Shown in pieces: positions 1-6,784 of a stretch of DNA of 14,959 nt. The DNA is taken from the NCBI GenBank assembly GCA_018260375.1, contig JAGLBF010000054.1, positions 1 through 14,959 on the forward strand, read 5' to 3'. The stretch is from Deinococcus sp. (GTDB lineage Bacteria > Deinococcota > Deinococci > Deinococcales > Deinococcaceae). Within the stretch, counting starts at the first letter, position 1, and each line of letters opens with the position of its first letter. A model generated the notes under the pieces. That model worked only from the letters and a program-made list of their open reading frames with translations, did no database searches and was not told where the DNA came from. Made by a program: the position numbers and the translations under genes.

Positions 1-110
1 TAATACAGACTGCGCTTCATTTCAGCCCATTCAGGCCAGCCACATTCTGCACTTTCGTACCAGGGAACCCGTATCTTTTCCCACTCGCATCCGCCCGGAC
101 TCAATCAGGT
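1..110 (-). repeat. Interspersed bipartite repeat, copy 1 (both modules, reverse orientation)
   Basis: Read on the minus strand this contains the left-module core GCGGATGCGAGTGG at about 83-96, then GATACGGGTTCCCTGGTA, and ends with GAAGCGCAGTCTGTATTA at the window edge. The same landmarks occur in the same order at 9470-9570 (which shares the GGGTTCCCTGG variant) and 10889-11022. It sits directly downstream of the stop codon of the minus-strand gene ending at 121. The left boundary may extend beyond the window. Confidence 0.75.
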
Positions 111-120
111 CGTTTCTGGT

Positions 121-849
121 TCAGTCGGAGTGGGCATCAGACACCAAAAAGACCCGCAGCCATCGTTCATCCAGCTCGCCTGCTTGTTGCGCTTGTTGTG
201 CTTCCTGGGGGCGGCCGAGCAGCAACAAAGCCCCCACCTGCGCCGGGCTGTTTGCCTGGGCGCGGGCCAGGGCTTTGGTGGCCGTTGTCAGCGCTTTGCG
301 GGCGCTACCTGCAGGGGCCTGTGCTGCCGCCAGCACCGCTAGCAAGTGTGCATCAGCCGCTTGACCCGTGACCTCGGCAACCTTGAGCCCTTCGGCGAGG
401 GTATGCAGAGGCGCAAATCGGTCGGCCCCGGCCTGATCATCAGCCGCCAGCAGTTGTAGTTCGGCCAGCAGGGTGACAGCCGCTACCAGCGCGGGCGCGT
501 CACCCTCCTGCCTTGCCAGCGTGCGGGCTTGCTGGGCCAGTTCCTGTGTCAGTGTGTCTGCGCCCTGCTCTAGCCAGGTGCAGCGGGCCAGCAACACAGT
601 GCGGCGAGCCGAAGGAGTCAGCCTGTCCAACAGCCGCCGCGCCTGCGCCGTGTCCCCAAGGCGTAGGGCCGCTGCTGCTGCCAGTGCGGCCGCCGACTGA
701 CCTGTACTCGCCTGAGCCAGCGCCAGCGCCTGACGGGGCCGCCCCTGTACCAGCTCGGCAGTAGCCTGAGCTAATACTGTTTGGGCCAGCACTGTTTGGG
801 CCGGAGCAGCCGGAGATCCTACGGTTTTGCTGGGTAGGGTAGGGGACAC
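121..849 (-). CDS. Ala/Gln-rich helical-repeat (TPR-like) hypothetical protein
   Basis: I do not recognise a named family. From GTG at 849 the product is 242 aa, almost all helical, and very rich in Ala, Gln and Leu. Pairs of helices such as AAALRLGDTAQARRLLDRL look like tetratricopeptide-type repeats, so a scaffold or protein-binding role is an inference. There is no signal peptide or membrane segment. The frame stays open upstream to GTG 927, inside the preceding HTH gene, but that start has no Shine-Dalgarno and its extra 26 residues (Arg/Cys-rich) look like read-through of the overlapping frame. GTG 849 has a TACACT box 5 nt upstream and I prefer it with modest confidence. Near the N-terminus QTVLA is duplicated in tandem by a 15-bp repeat. 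The stop at 121-123 abuts repeat copy 1. It probably shares regulation with the HTH gene upstream. Confidence 0.6.
   Translation of the reverse strand: MSPTLPSKTVGSPAAPAQTVLAQTVLAQATAELVQGRPRQALALAQASTGQSAAALAAAAALRLGDTAQARRLLDRLTPSARRTVLLARCTWLEQGADTLTQELAQQARTLARQEGDAPALVAAVTLLAELQLLAADDQAGADRFAPLHTLAEGLKVAEVTGQAADAHLLAVLAAAQAPAGSARKALTTATKALARAQANSPAQVGALLLLGRPQEAQQAQQAGELDERWLRVFLVSDAHSD
776..805 (-). repeat. 15-bp in-frame tandem duplication
   Basis: ACTGTTTGGGCC occurs on the plus strand at 776-787 and again at 791-802, a 15-bp period. In the minus-strand gene this duplicates five codons (QTVLA twice). The flanking sequence continues the match only imperfectly. Confidence 0.7.
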
Positions 850-854
850 AACTG

Positions 855-860
855 AGTGTA
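855..860 (-). promoter_or_regulatory. Candidate -10 box for a leaderless start at GTG 849
   Basis: On the minus strand TACACT lies at 860-855 followed by five bases and GTG 849. The same hexamer precedes the aminotransferase and the TPP riboswitch in this window. The gap is 5 nt where the other leaderless starts have 6-7, and there is no good -35, so this is tentative. Confidence 0.35.
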
Positions 861-893
861 CCGCGCTACCCGCTTTGCAACGCCGCCTTAGCC

Positions 894-1091
894 TTACGCA
901 GCCAGGTCTAGACCCAAGAAACGCCACAGCAAACGCCGGGGCACACGCAGCCCTTCGGGGCTTTCTACGGCGGGCATACGGCCTTCTTTGATCCAGCGCC
1001 GTATGGTGCGCTCGTGGGTGCCAGTAAACTCGGCGACTTCGCTGACTTTAAGCAGCTTGGGAAGGGTCTGGTACTGTTCGCGTAAGGTCAT
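894..1091 (-). CDS. Small helix-turn-helix (HTH_17/excisionase-type) DNA-binding protein
   Basis: A 65-aa protein that is nearly all one winged-HTH domain. Residues about 13-42 (LLKVSEVAEFTGTHERTIRR, then WIKEGRMP) match the excisionase/MerR-like HTH_17 pattern: LxVxEVAxxxGxxxxTIRRWxxxGxxP. It is followed by a basic wing (RVPRRLLWRF). A DNA-binding regulator is a safe family-level inference; the target is unknown. The start ATG 1091 has a strong GGAGG (1096-1100) 4 nt upstream. No integrase or other phage gene is near, so a phage excisionase role is unlikely and a BldC-like regulator is more plausible. The downstream gene's frame overlaps its 3' end if the GTG at 927 is used. Confidence 0.85.
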   Translation of the reverse strand: MTLREQYQTLPKLLKVSEVAEFTGTHERTIRRWIKEGRMPAVESPEGLRVPRRLLWRFLGLDLAA

Positions 1092-1300
1092 AGGGCCTCC
1101 AGTGGGTCAGCCACTGCGCTACAAAAAAAGGCCGCATAAAGCAGCCCAGAGTCATGTCGCGCAGCATGTTGGCTGCCAGCAATCCAGCAAAATTTACTGT
1201 CCGTGTTACAAGCCGAAACCCGCCCGCAGCCTTACCCCGCGTGGGGGGCCAGGTCATGAGTATTTGCCAGAAGGTGTTCAACTTGAGCCCTATTTTAACG

Positions 1301-1312
1301 TGACATATGTCA
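1301..1312. promoter_or_regulatory. Perfect 12-bp palindrome, possible operator
   Basis: TGACATATGTCA is identical to its reverse complement. It lies 210 bp upstream of the HTH gene and 271 bp upstream of the DUF554 start. Perfect dyads of this size often bind dimeric regulators, but this copy is single in the window. It does not match the Deinococcus DdrO/RDRM palindrome, whose half-sites have the opposite order (TTATG...CATAA). Confidence 0.3.
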
Positions 1313-1441
1313 GGAAACGTTCAGGCCCGGTTGCACCCAATCTTTAGAGTGTGGGGGCACACAGGGGACAGCCCAGCAGTGAACCACCAGCATGGAACCA
1401 TCAGCCATCAGCGGTAATAAGCGTGTGGTATGCGGGGCAGT

Positions 1442-1487
1442 GCTTATAAAAGACGGGGGCTTATAGAAAATGGGGCTTGTAGAAAAA
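1442..1487. repeat. Degenerate triplicate, period 16-17 bp
   Basis: Three units begin GCTTATAAAAG (1442), GCTTATAGAAAA (1459) and GCTTGTAGAAAA (1475), separated by G-runs. The spacing is 17 and then 16 bp. It lies about 100 bp before the DUF554 start. It could be a minisatellite or repeated protein-binding site; neither is shown. Confidence 0.5.
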
Positions 1488-1570
1488 GCATCCAGACATT
1501 CAGGACATTGACCCGTTTTGGTGGCCTTTTGTGTCAGCCCCTATATTCTGCCTCTGCCCTCTAGGCGCGT

Positions 1571-1576
1571 TACTCT
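1571..1576 (+). promoter_or_regulatory. Candidate -10 box for a leaderless DUF554 start
   Basis: TACTCT is followed by 7 nt and then GTG 1584, the same spacing as at gatC, the M29 aminopeptidase and the rRNA methyltransferase. No recognisable -35. An upstream TATATT at 1542-1547 with TTGGTG at 1518-1523 is an alternative promoter. Confidence 0.4.
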
Positions 1577-1583
1577 ACAGGGC

Positions 1584-2369
1584 GTGACTTTGTTCTCTCA
1601 ACTCTCGTTCTCTCAACTCTCAGGCACGTTTGCCAATGTCGTCAGTATTTTGCTGGGCGGAGGCCTGGGTCTACTGCTCGGTCGCCGCATGCCAGAGCGC
1701 ACGCAGCGCACCTTGCTGCAAACACTGGGCCTAGTTACCGTCTATATTGCCCTCAACATGGCGGGCAGCCTCAACACCTTGCGGGCAGGGCCACTGCCTG
1801 GGGTGATCGCCGCGCTGGTGGCCTTGGCACTGGGGGCAGTGGCGGGTGAGGCCATGCACCTGGAAGAAGGTCTAGAGCAACTAGGCGAGTACCTGCGGCG
1901 GCGTTTTAGCGGATCTGGACGCTTTACCGAAGGCTTCTTAGCGGCCTCATTGCTCTTTTGCATTGGCCCTATGGCGATCATCGGCGGGCTACAAAATGGC
2001 CTGACCGGCGACAGCAGCACCTACATGCTCAAAGGCACGTTAGACGGCATTGCCGCTATTGCGCTAGCGGGTGTATACGGCGCGGGCGTGCTGTTTGCCG
2101 CGCTGCCAGTTTTGGTGTTGCAAGGCGGCATTTCTTTGCTGGCGGGCGGTTTGGCGGGGGTGCTGGCGGGCGGTAACCCGCAGACGCTCACCGATAACCC
2201 CTACATTCAACTGATAACCGGCATGGGCGGCATCATGATTGTGGGCATGGCTGTCAATCTGATGTTGGCGGGCCTGGGGCTAGAAGACCGCCGCGTGCGC
2301 TTGGGCAGCCTGCTTCCCGCACTGGTGATTGCGCCGCTGCTTTTGTGGGCGTTGCAGGGCCTGGGTTAG
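1584..2369 (+). CDS. DUF554 family membrane protein
   Basis: An integral membrane protein of 261 aa with about six to seven hydrophobic segments. It matches the DUF554 (YdfK/YqgA-type) family: an N-terminal GTFANVVSILLGGGLGLLLG, a middle segment containing FCIGPMAIIGGLQNGLTGD, then LKGTLDGIAAIAL and a LVLQGGISLLAG segment. The molecular function of the family is unknown; a transport role is only inferred. The frame is open back to TTG 1518, but family members start a few residues before the GTxxN segment, so GTG 1584 fits, with a TACTCT box 7 nt upstream. Residues 4-13 are a tandem duplication (FSQLS twice) that lies in front of the conserved domain. The gene appears monocistronic, followed by a repeat copy. 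Confidence 0.85.
   Translation: MTLFSQLSFSQLSGTFANVVSILLGGGLGLLLGRRMPERTQRTLLQTLGLVTVYIALNMAGSLNTLRAGPLPGVIAALVALALGAVAGEAMHLEEGLEQLGEYLRRRFSGSGRFTEGFLAASLLFCIGPMAIIGGLQNGLTGDSSTYMLKGTLDGIAAIALAGVYGAGVLFAALPVLVLQGGISLLAGGLAGVLAGGNPQTLTDNPYIQLITGMGGIMIVGMAVNLMLAGLGLEDRRVRLGSLLPALVIAPLLLWALQGLG
1592..1621 (+). repeat. 15-bp in-frame tandem duplication in DUF554 gene
   Basis: GTTCTCTCAACTCTC occurs twice head to tail (1592-1606 and 1607-1621), a perfect copy. It duplicates five codons (FSQLS) at the N-terminus, ahead of the conserved domain. Perfect identity suggests a recent slippage or duplication event. Confidence 0.9.
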
Positions 2370-2377
2370 AGGGGGTC

Positions 2378-2466
2378 ATAAGGACTGCGGTTCAATCAGG
2401 CCGTTACTGACTGTACTGGTCTGAATGTGGCTGCTATACCGTGCTGCAATGAAGCGCAGTCCGTAT
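2378..2466 (+). repeat. Interspersed repeat, copy 2 (right module only)
   Basis: Starts ATAAGGACTGCGG and ends GAAGCGCAGTCCGTAT, so the ends are imperfect inverted copies of the family terminus ATACGGACTGCG. The interior retains GACTGTACTGG but is otherwise diverged. The left module is missing. It fills the gap between the DUF554 gene and the aminotransferase. Confidence 0.75.
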
Positions 2467-2489
2467 TATAAGTTCTGCCCCCCCGCCGT

Positions 2490-2519
2490 GTGACAGGTGT
2501 TGTAGCTGCGCGCTACACT
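2490..2519 (+). promoter_or_regulatory. Leaderless promoter of the aminotransferase gene
   Basis: GTGACA (2490-2495) is a 5/6 match to the -35 consensus. After an 18-bp spacer comes TACACT (2514-2519), and the ATG follows 6 nt later (2526). Transcription would therefore begin at or next to the A of ATG. This is the best-formed promoter in the window and it argues against translation starting at the in-frame GTG 2490, which lies inside the -35. Confidence 0.65.
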
Positions 2520-2525
2520 GGCTTT

Positions 2526-3806
2526 ATGAGCGCATCCACCCCCAGCAACATCAAGGAGCACTACGACACCCTCAAGGCGCAGGGCCTCAAGCTCAATATG
2601 CAGCGCGGACAGCCCTCGGACGCAGATTTTAACCTGAGTAACGGCTTATTAAACATTCTGGGGCCAGACGATTACCGCGCAGGCTCCCTGGATCTACGCA
2701 ACTATCCGGGCGGCGTGCAGGGTATTCCCGAAGCGCGGGCGATGTTTGGCGAGTACCTGAGCGTAGCGGCTGATCAGGTGATCGTGTGGAACAATGCTTC
2801 GCTAGAATTGCAGGCATTTGTGCTCACCACCGCGCTGCTCCATGGCCTGCGCGGCAGCGACACGCCCTGGGTACGTCTGACGCTGAACAACCAGCCAGTT
2901 AAACCCAAAATCATCGTCACCACTCCTGGCTATGACCGCCACTTTTTGCTGCTAGAGACGCTAGGCTTTGAAGTGGTTGCTGTAGATATGCAAGATGATG
3001 GCCCCGACCTAGACACCATCGAGCGGCTGGCGAGCACAGACCCACTGGTCAAAGGTGTCTTGTTTGTACCAACCTATTCCAATCCAGGCGGCGAAAGCAT
3101 CAGCCCCGAAAAGGCCCGTAGACTTGCTGGCCTGCAGGCCTTAGCAAGCGACTTTACCCTTTTTGCTGACGACGCTTACCGTGTACATCACCTCTACAGC
3201 GAAGGTCAGCACAGGCCCGTCAATCTGGTGGCGCTGTGCGCTGAGGCGGGCTACCATGACCGCGCCTATGTGTTTGCTTCAACCAGCAAAATTACCTTTG
3301 CAGGTGCGGGCCTGGGCTTTTTGGCGAGCAGCGAGGCCAATGTACAGCACCTCAGCAAGTACCTCAACGCGCAGAGCATCGGCCCCAACAAGGTAGAGCA
3401 ACACCGCCACGTTAAGTTTTTACAGCAGTATCCTGGCGGGCTTAAAGGACTGATGAAAGACCATGCCGCGCTGCTGGCCCCCAAGTTTGCAGCAGTGAGT
3501 GAAGTTCTACGTCAGGAACTGGGTGACAGCGGCGAATATGCTACCTGGAAGGCTCCCCGAGGCGGTTACTTTGTGAGCCTAGACACTACCGAACCTGTCG
3601 CGGCGCGGGTGGTAGAACTCGCTGAGCAAGCTGGCGTCAGCCTGACTCCCGCAGGCGCCACCTACCCAAGCGGCAAAGACCCCCATAACCGCAATATCCG
3701 CCTGTCACCCAGCCGCCCCCCCGAAGCCGAGGTGCGTCAAGCCATGCAAGTGGTGGCAGCAGCCATCAAGCTAGCAACGCAGGAGTACCGCGAAGGCAGG
3801 TCGTAG
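2526..3806 (+). CDS. PLP-dependent aminotransferase (Aminotran_MocR / AspAT subgroup Ic)
   Basis: A fold-type I pyridoxal-phosphate aminotransferase of 426 aa. Visible family features are LNMQRGQPSDADFNLS near the N-terminus, VLFVPTYSNPGGESIS, FADDAYRVHHL and the Schiff-base lysine K255 in FASTSKITFAGAGLG, followed by NKVEQHRHVKFLQ. These fit the group once called alanine-glyoxylate or MocR-like, which includes the actinobacterial aspartate aminotransferases of subgroup Ic. Aspartate/2-oxoglutarate transamination is therefore the best guess, but substrate cannot be read from sequence. There is no GntR domain, so it is not a MocR regulator. ATG 2526 is chosen because family members begin just before the NIKEHYDTLKAQG segment and a promoter ends 6 nt upstream. 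Cytosolic. It stands alone, with repeats on both sides. Confidence 0.9.
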   Translation: MSASTPSNIKEHYDTLKAQGLKLNMQRGQPSDADFNLSNGLLNILGPDDYRAGSLDLRNYPGGVQGIPEARAMFGEYLSVAADQVIVWNNASLELQAFVLTTALLHGLRGSDTPWVRLTLNNQPVKPKIIVTTPGYDRHFLLLETLGFEVVAVDMQDDGPDLDTIERLASTDPLVKGVLFVPTYSNPGGESISPEKARRLAGLQALASDFTLFADDAYRVHHLYSEGQHRPVNLVALCAEAGYHDRAYVFASTSKITFAGAGLGFLASSEANVQHLSKYLNAQSIGPNKVEQHRHVKFLQQYPGGLKGLMKDHAALLAPKFAAVSEVLRQELGDSGEYATWKAPRGGYFVSLDTTEPVAARVVELAEQAGVSLTPAGATYPSGKDPHNRNIRLSPSRPPEAEVRQAMQVVAAAIKLATQEYREGRS

Positions 3807-3835
3807 CAGGGGGGGCCGTGCCGGGCGGGAGAGTA

Positions 3836-3895
3836 ATACAGGGTGAAGTACAAGGAAAAATACTAAGGAGAAATACAAGGAGACATACAAGGTCA
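3836..3895 (+). repeat. 12-bp degenerate tandem array (TACAAGGAGAAA), five units
   Basis: The motif TAC-A-AGG recurs at 3837, 3849, 3861 (TACTAAGG), 3874 and 3886, with spacing of 12, 12, 13 and 12 bp. Several units contain an SD-like AAGGAG or AAGGA. No ORF runs cleanly through the array. It lies between the aminotransferase stop and gatC, about 90 bp before the gatC start. It is not related to the interspersed repeat. Confidence 0.75.
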
Positions 3896-3970
3896 AAGCG
3901 GCAAAAAGCCTTCAAGCTGAGGAGCTTAGGGCTGAGCTGCTATGCTTCTGGCGAGTGGTGGCTGATGGCT

Positions 3971-3976
3971 TACAAT
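3971..3976 (+). promoter_or_regulatory. -10 box for a leaderless gatC start
   Basis: TACAAT (5/6 to consensus) is followed by 7 nt and ATG 3984. There is no Shine-Dalgarno between them. The -35 region (about 3946-3953, TTCTGGCG) is weak. Confidence 0.55.
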
Positions 3977-3983
3977 AGCCTCC

Positions 3984-4274
3984 ATGATTGACACTGCCGA
4001 AATGACTCACCTGATGAACCTGGCGCGGCTTGAACTCAGCCTCGAGGAAGCCGAGCAGATACGCAGCGACCTGAATACCATGCTGGGCTACTTTGAGCAG
4101 TTGCAGCAGGTAGACACCGCAGGGGTAGCCGAAATGCAGCGTCCCATTGACCTAGAAAACGTGATGCGTGACGACACTGTAGGCCCTATGTTTGATCGCT
4201 CAGTCCTTGAACAGCTCGCGCCCGCTTTGCAAGACGGCTTTGTCAAGGTGCCGCGCACGGTAGAAGCCGAGTAA
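3984..4274 (+). CDS. gatC: Asp-tRNA(Asn)/Glu-tRNA(Gln) amidotransferase subunit C
   Basis: GatC is the small subunit of the GatCAB amidotransferase, which converts mischarged Asp-tRNA(Asn) or Glu-tRNA(Gln) to the correct aminoacyl-tRNA; it wraps around and stabilises GatA. The 96-aa length is typical. Recognisable segments are [20 protein letters not shown], the helix [16 protein letters not shown], then a [13 protein letters not shown] segment and the C-terminal FVKVPRTVE, which all GatC proteins share. gatA and gatB are not adjacent, so the complex is encoded at separate loci. ATG 3984 is supported by a TACAAT box 7 nt upstream, suggesting a leaderless mRNA. The gap to serS (194 bp with a repeat fragment) suggests separate transcription. 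Confidence 0.95.
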   Translation: MIDTAEMTHLMNLARLELSLEEAEQIRSDLNTMLGYFEQLQQVDTAGVAEMQRPIDLENVMRDDTVGPMFDRSVLEQLAPALQDGFVKVPRTVEAE

Positions 4275-4289
4275 TTGGGTCTGGGTGCC

Positions 4290-4345
4290 TGATATGGACT
4301 GCGCTCCATTCCAGCACAGACAGAAAGCTACAGTCGGGCTACCAC
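4290..4345 (-). repeat. Interspersed repeat, copy 3 (partial, reverse orientation)
   Basis: The reverse complement of 4291-4328 starts GCTTTCTGTCTGTGCTGGAA and ends GGAGCGCAGTCCATATC, which follows the right end of copy 6 (GCTTTTCCGACTGTGGTGGAA ... GCGCAGTCCGTAT) almost base for base. The other half is not recognisable. It lies 3' of gatC and 5' of serS. Confidence 0.65.
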
Positions 4346-4468
4346 AGTTAGGCAGGCACAGACGGTAGAAATAGGCCAAGTTAGGCATGGTCAACACGTT
4401 CAAGCGCCTCAACCTTGCCGCCTCTCTCCTCCTTTTCTCACATTTTTTAACCCCCAAGGATTTCCCCC

Positions 4469-5731
4469 ATGCTAGACTTAAAATACATCCGCGAACATAC
4501 CGAGGCCGTCCGCAAGGCCATTGTCAGCAAGCGCGTTCAGCTTGACCTAGATGCACTTTTGGCCCAAGACCGTACGGTGACCGAGCTGCGTACGCGGGTA
4601 GAAGCCTTGCAAGCTGAGCGCAACGCCAATGCCAAAGCTGTACCCAAAGCCGCCAAGGAAGAAAAGGGCGCGTTGATAGAAAAAGGCAAGGCCCTGAGCG
4701 AAGAACTTAAGGGACTAGAGCCAAGCCTGCGCGCCGCTGAGGAGGTGCTGCGCGACTTTTTGCTGCGCGTGCCGAACGTGCCGCTGCCCAGCGTACCTGA
4801 AGGCGCAGATGACAGCGATAATGTAGAGCTGCGCCGCGAAGGCACCATACCCGCCTTTGACTTTAGTCCGCTAGACCAGGTAGAGCTGCTGGAAAAAAAC
4901 GGTTGGGCTGACTTTGAACGGGTGGCCCGTGTGTCAGGCAGCCGCAGCTATTTGCTCAAAGGTGACGCGGCGCTGCTGGAGCAGGCGATTTTGTTCTTTG
5001 CCATGACTTACTTAGCGGGCAAGAACCTGACCCCCCTGTCCACCACCGCGCTGATACGCCCCGAAACGCTGGTTAACTCTGGGCACTTTCCGGGCGATGA
5101 AGAGTCAGTGTACTACTTGCCCGCCGACGATCTGATGCTGGCAGGTACCGCCGAAGTGCCGATAAACAGCCTCTATGCAGGCGAAATTTTGCCGTTGGAG
5201 CAATTGCCACTGGCCTTTGCGGGCCTGAGTGCAGCCTTTCGCCGCGAGGCGGGCAGCGCAGGGCGCGACGTGCGTGGGCTGATTCGGGTGCATGAATTTC
5301 GCAAGGTTGAACAGTATGTGATGTGCGAGCCGCAAGATGGCATGCAGTGGTTTGACACCCTGCTCGCCAACGCCGAAGGCATACTGCGTGCACTAGAACT
5401 GCCCTACCGCGTCGTCCAAAACTCTACGGGTGACATGGGCGCGGGCAAGCTGCTGATGTACGACATTGAGACCTGGGTACCCAGCGAAGGCATGTACCGC
5501 GAAACCCACTCATGCAGCTACCTGGGCGACTGGCAAGCGCGCCGTACAGGGCTGCGTTACCGCGACGCAGACGGCAAAGTGCAGTTTGTCCATACGCTGA
5601 ACAACACCGGTATCGCCTCACCGCGTATCTTGGTGCCTTTTTTAGAAAACCACCAACAAGCAGACGGCAGCGTACGTATTCCCGCCGCCTTACAACCGTT
5701 TATGGGCGGCAAGACGAGCATTGGGGGATGA
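4469..5731 (+). CDS. serS: Seryl-tRNA synthetase
   Basis: A class II aminoacyl-tRNA synthetase that charges tRNA(Ser) in the cytosol. At 420 aa it has normal bacterial length. Residues 1-110 form the long antiparallel coiled-coil arm that binds the tRNA variable arm (Lys/Glu/Ala-rich helices). The catalytic core shows the TAE signature (T227-A228-E229, serine binding), motif 2 FRREAGSAGRDVRGLIRVHEF from F257, and motif 3 NNTGIASPRILVPFLENHQ from N378 with its Arg at 386. The motif 3 front (NNTGIASPR) differs from the enterobacterial NGSGLAVGR but resembles the Deinococcus/Thermus form as I recall it. ATG 4469 has AAGGAT 7 nt upstream, so unlike its neighbour gatC this mRNA has a conventional leader. 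No T-box leader is visible. Confidence 0.97.
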   Translation: MLDLKYIREHTEAVRKAIVSKRVQLDLDALLAQDRTVTELRTRVEALQAERNANAKAVPKAAKEEKGALIEKGKALSEELKGLEPSLRAAEEVLRDFLLRVPNVPLPSVPEGADDSDNVELRREGTIPAFDFSPLDQVELLEKNGWADFERVARVSGSRSYLLKGDAALLEQAILFFAMTYLAGKNLTPLSTTALIRPETLVNSGHFPGDEESVYYLPADDLMLAGTAEVPINSLYAGEILPLEQLPLAFAGLSAAFRREAGSAGRDVRGLIRVHEFRKVEQYVMCEPQDGMQWFDTLLANAEGILRALELPYRVVQNSTGDMGAGKLLMYDIETWVPSEGMYRETHSCSYLGDWQARRTGLRYRDADGKVQFVHTLNNTGIASPRILVPFLENHQQADGSVRIPAALQPFMGGKTSIGG

Positions 5732-5778
5732 AGCAGCAGATAGAGGCGTGAGGGTATGCTCAAAGCGCTTGACTGCTC

Positions 5779-5801
5779 AAGGGTGGCGTGCCCTTTACTT
5801 T
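5779..5801 (+). terminator. Weak candidate terminator after serS
   Basis: AAGGG (5779-5783), loop TGGCGTG, CCCTT (5791-5795), then the T-rich TACTTTATATAC. The stem is only 5 bp and the U-tract is interrupted, so this is a tentative call. It lies 48 bp after the serS stop. Confidence 0.3.
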
Positions 5802-5862
5802 ATATACAGGCACATGATGCTGAGGGTGGTACGGTGACTTATCTGTTGTATCAGTGGGCCGC

Positions 5863-6690
5863 ATGAACCCCGCGCTCAGCGGGCTGTTATCGGCGGTGAC
5901 CTACGGTGTGGGCGACTTTTTATCGGGGCTAGCCAGCCGCCAGGATGTGCCGCTGCGAATTGCGGCGCTGACCCATCCGCCTGCCGTGCTAGTGCTGGTG
6001 CTGCTGGCCTGGAGCCTGGGCCAACCCTTGCCGCCTGCCGCTGACCTGTGGTGGGGAGCGCTGGCAGGCGGTAGCGGGCTGGGAGCGGTACTGCTCTTTT
6101 ACCGCGCCCTGAGTATTGGGCCTATGGGCGCGGTATCGGTGGCGGCGGGCGCACTGTCGGCGGTGGTGCCTGTGGTGGTGGGGTTGGTGCGCGGCGAGAG
6201 TCTGGGCACACTGGGCTGGCTGGGGGCAGCGGGCATTTTGGCGGGCACCATTTTGCTCAGCAGGGTGCCGGGGCAAAAGGCAGTGAGCGGCAACGGCGTG
6301 CTGCTGGGGTTACTGGCGGGCGCGGGTTTCGGCTTTTACTTTGTGCTGCTGGGGCAAGCCCACAACCAAGCCGGGCTGCTGTGGACACTCGCCGCTGCGA
6401 GAGCCTGTAGTTCACTGATTGTGCTGCCGCTTGCCGCCCTTACCGTGGGCTTGCGTGCCAAAAACTTGCCGCTGGTGCTGGCCTCGGCGCCAGGTGACAC
6501 GCTGGGCAACCTCTTTTATATGCTGAGCGTGCAGGGTGGTGGGCTGGCGCTGGCGGGCTTGCTGACCAGCCTGTACCCCGCGCTCACCACGCTGCTGGCG
6601 GTGGTGGTACTGCGCGAACGCCTCAGCACATCGCAGTGGGCAGGCGTCGCTCTGGCCTTGACAGGCGCGGCCTTGCTCACTCGGCGGTGA
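5863..6690 (+). CDS. EamA/DMT-family transporter
   Basis: A 275-aa integral membrane protein with about ten hydrophobic segments in two homologous halves, the layout of the drug/metabolite transporter (EamA) superfamily. Landmarks of the first half are LSGLLSAVTYGVGDFLSG at the start, LLFYRALSIGPMGAVSVAAG, and the end-of-repeat segment LGWLGAAGILAGTILLS. The second half ends with SLYPALTTLLAVVVLRERL followed by QWAGVALALTGAALL, the typical EamA finish. Substrate is unknown; family members export or import amino acids, metabolites or drugs. ATG 5863 is preferred over GTG 5854 because the conserved first helix begins immediately after it; neither has a clear SD. It is convergent with dnaG across a 94-bp gap holding a repeat. 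Confidence 0.88.
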   Translation: MNPALSGLLSAVTYGVGDFLSGLASRQDVPLRIAALTHPPAVLVLVLLAWSLGQPLPPAADLWWGALAGGSGLGAVLLFYRALSIGPMGAVSVAAGALSAVVPVVVGLVRGESLGTLGWLGAAGILAGTILLSRVPGQKAVSGNGVLLGLLAGAGFGFYFVLLGQAHNQAGLLWTLAAARACSSLIVLPLAALTVGLRAKNLPLVLASAPGDTLGNLFYMLSVQGGGLALAGLLTSLYPALTTLLAVVVLRERLSTSQWAGVALALTGAALLTRR

Positions 6691-6710
6691 TAAGAGCGTA
6701 GGATATGATG

Positions 6711-6763
6711 CGAATTCCGTATAATCCGAGCAGATGCGAGTGGTAAAAGATACGGACTGCGCT
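6711..6763 (+). repeat. Interspersed repeat, copy 4 (left module plus first bases of right module)
   Basis: GAATTCCGTATAATCCGAGC, then GATGCGAGTGG, then GATACGGACTGCGC. Compared with copy 6 it lacks the internal hairpin of the left module and stops 13 bases into the right module. It lies between the convergent ends of the EamA gene and dnaG. Confidence 0.8.
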
Positions 6764-6784
6764 TAAACCGTGTACCCTAAGTCC

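Larger units (their letters stand above)
1092..1583. other. 492-bp divergent intergenic region
   Basis: No convincing gene. It separates the minus-strand HTH gene from the plus-strand DUF554 gene, so it must hold promoters for both. Structure seen: a perfect 12-bp palindrome TGACATATGTCA (1301-1312); a short hairpin GTGTG-GGGG-CACAC (1349-1362); a degenerate triplicate starting GCTTATA/GCTTATA/GCTTGTA at 1442, 1459 and 1475; and AT-rich boxes near 1542 and 1571. Open frames here (for example minus 1281-1092) lack ribosome-binding sites and look non-coding. It is the only long gap in the window without an obvious copy of the interspersed repeat. Confidence 0.6.

Noticed and set aside
894..1091. 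Phage excisionase.
   Set aside because: The fold is excisionase-like, but there is no integrase, att site or other phage gene in the window.
1301..1312. DdrO/RDRM (radiation-desiccation response) operator.
   Set aside because: The known motif has TTATG...CATAA half-sites; this palindrome has TGACAT/ATGTCA, so the arms are in the wrong order, and the flanking genes are not known members of that regulon.
5769..5799. TTGACT with TTTACT 19 bp later as a promoter for the EamA gene.
   Set aside because: The spacer is long and the same bases fit a weak serS terminator hairpin; not strong enough to list.
5823..5836. AGGGTGGTACGGTG before the EamA gene resembles a T-box core (AGGGTGGNACCGCG).
   Set aside because: The last bases do not match, there is no stem I/specifier structure upstream and no terminator hairpin after it; a chance match.
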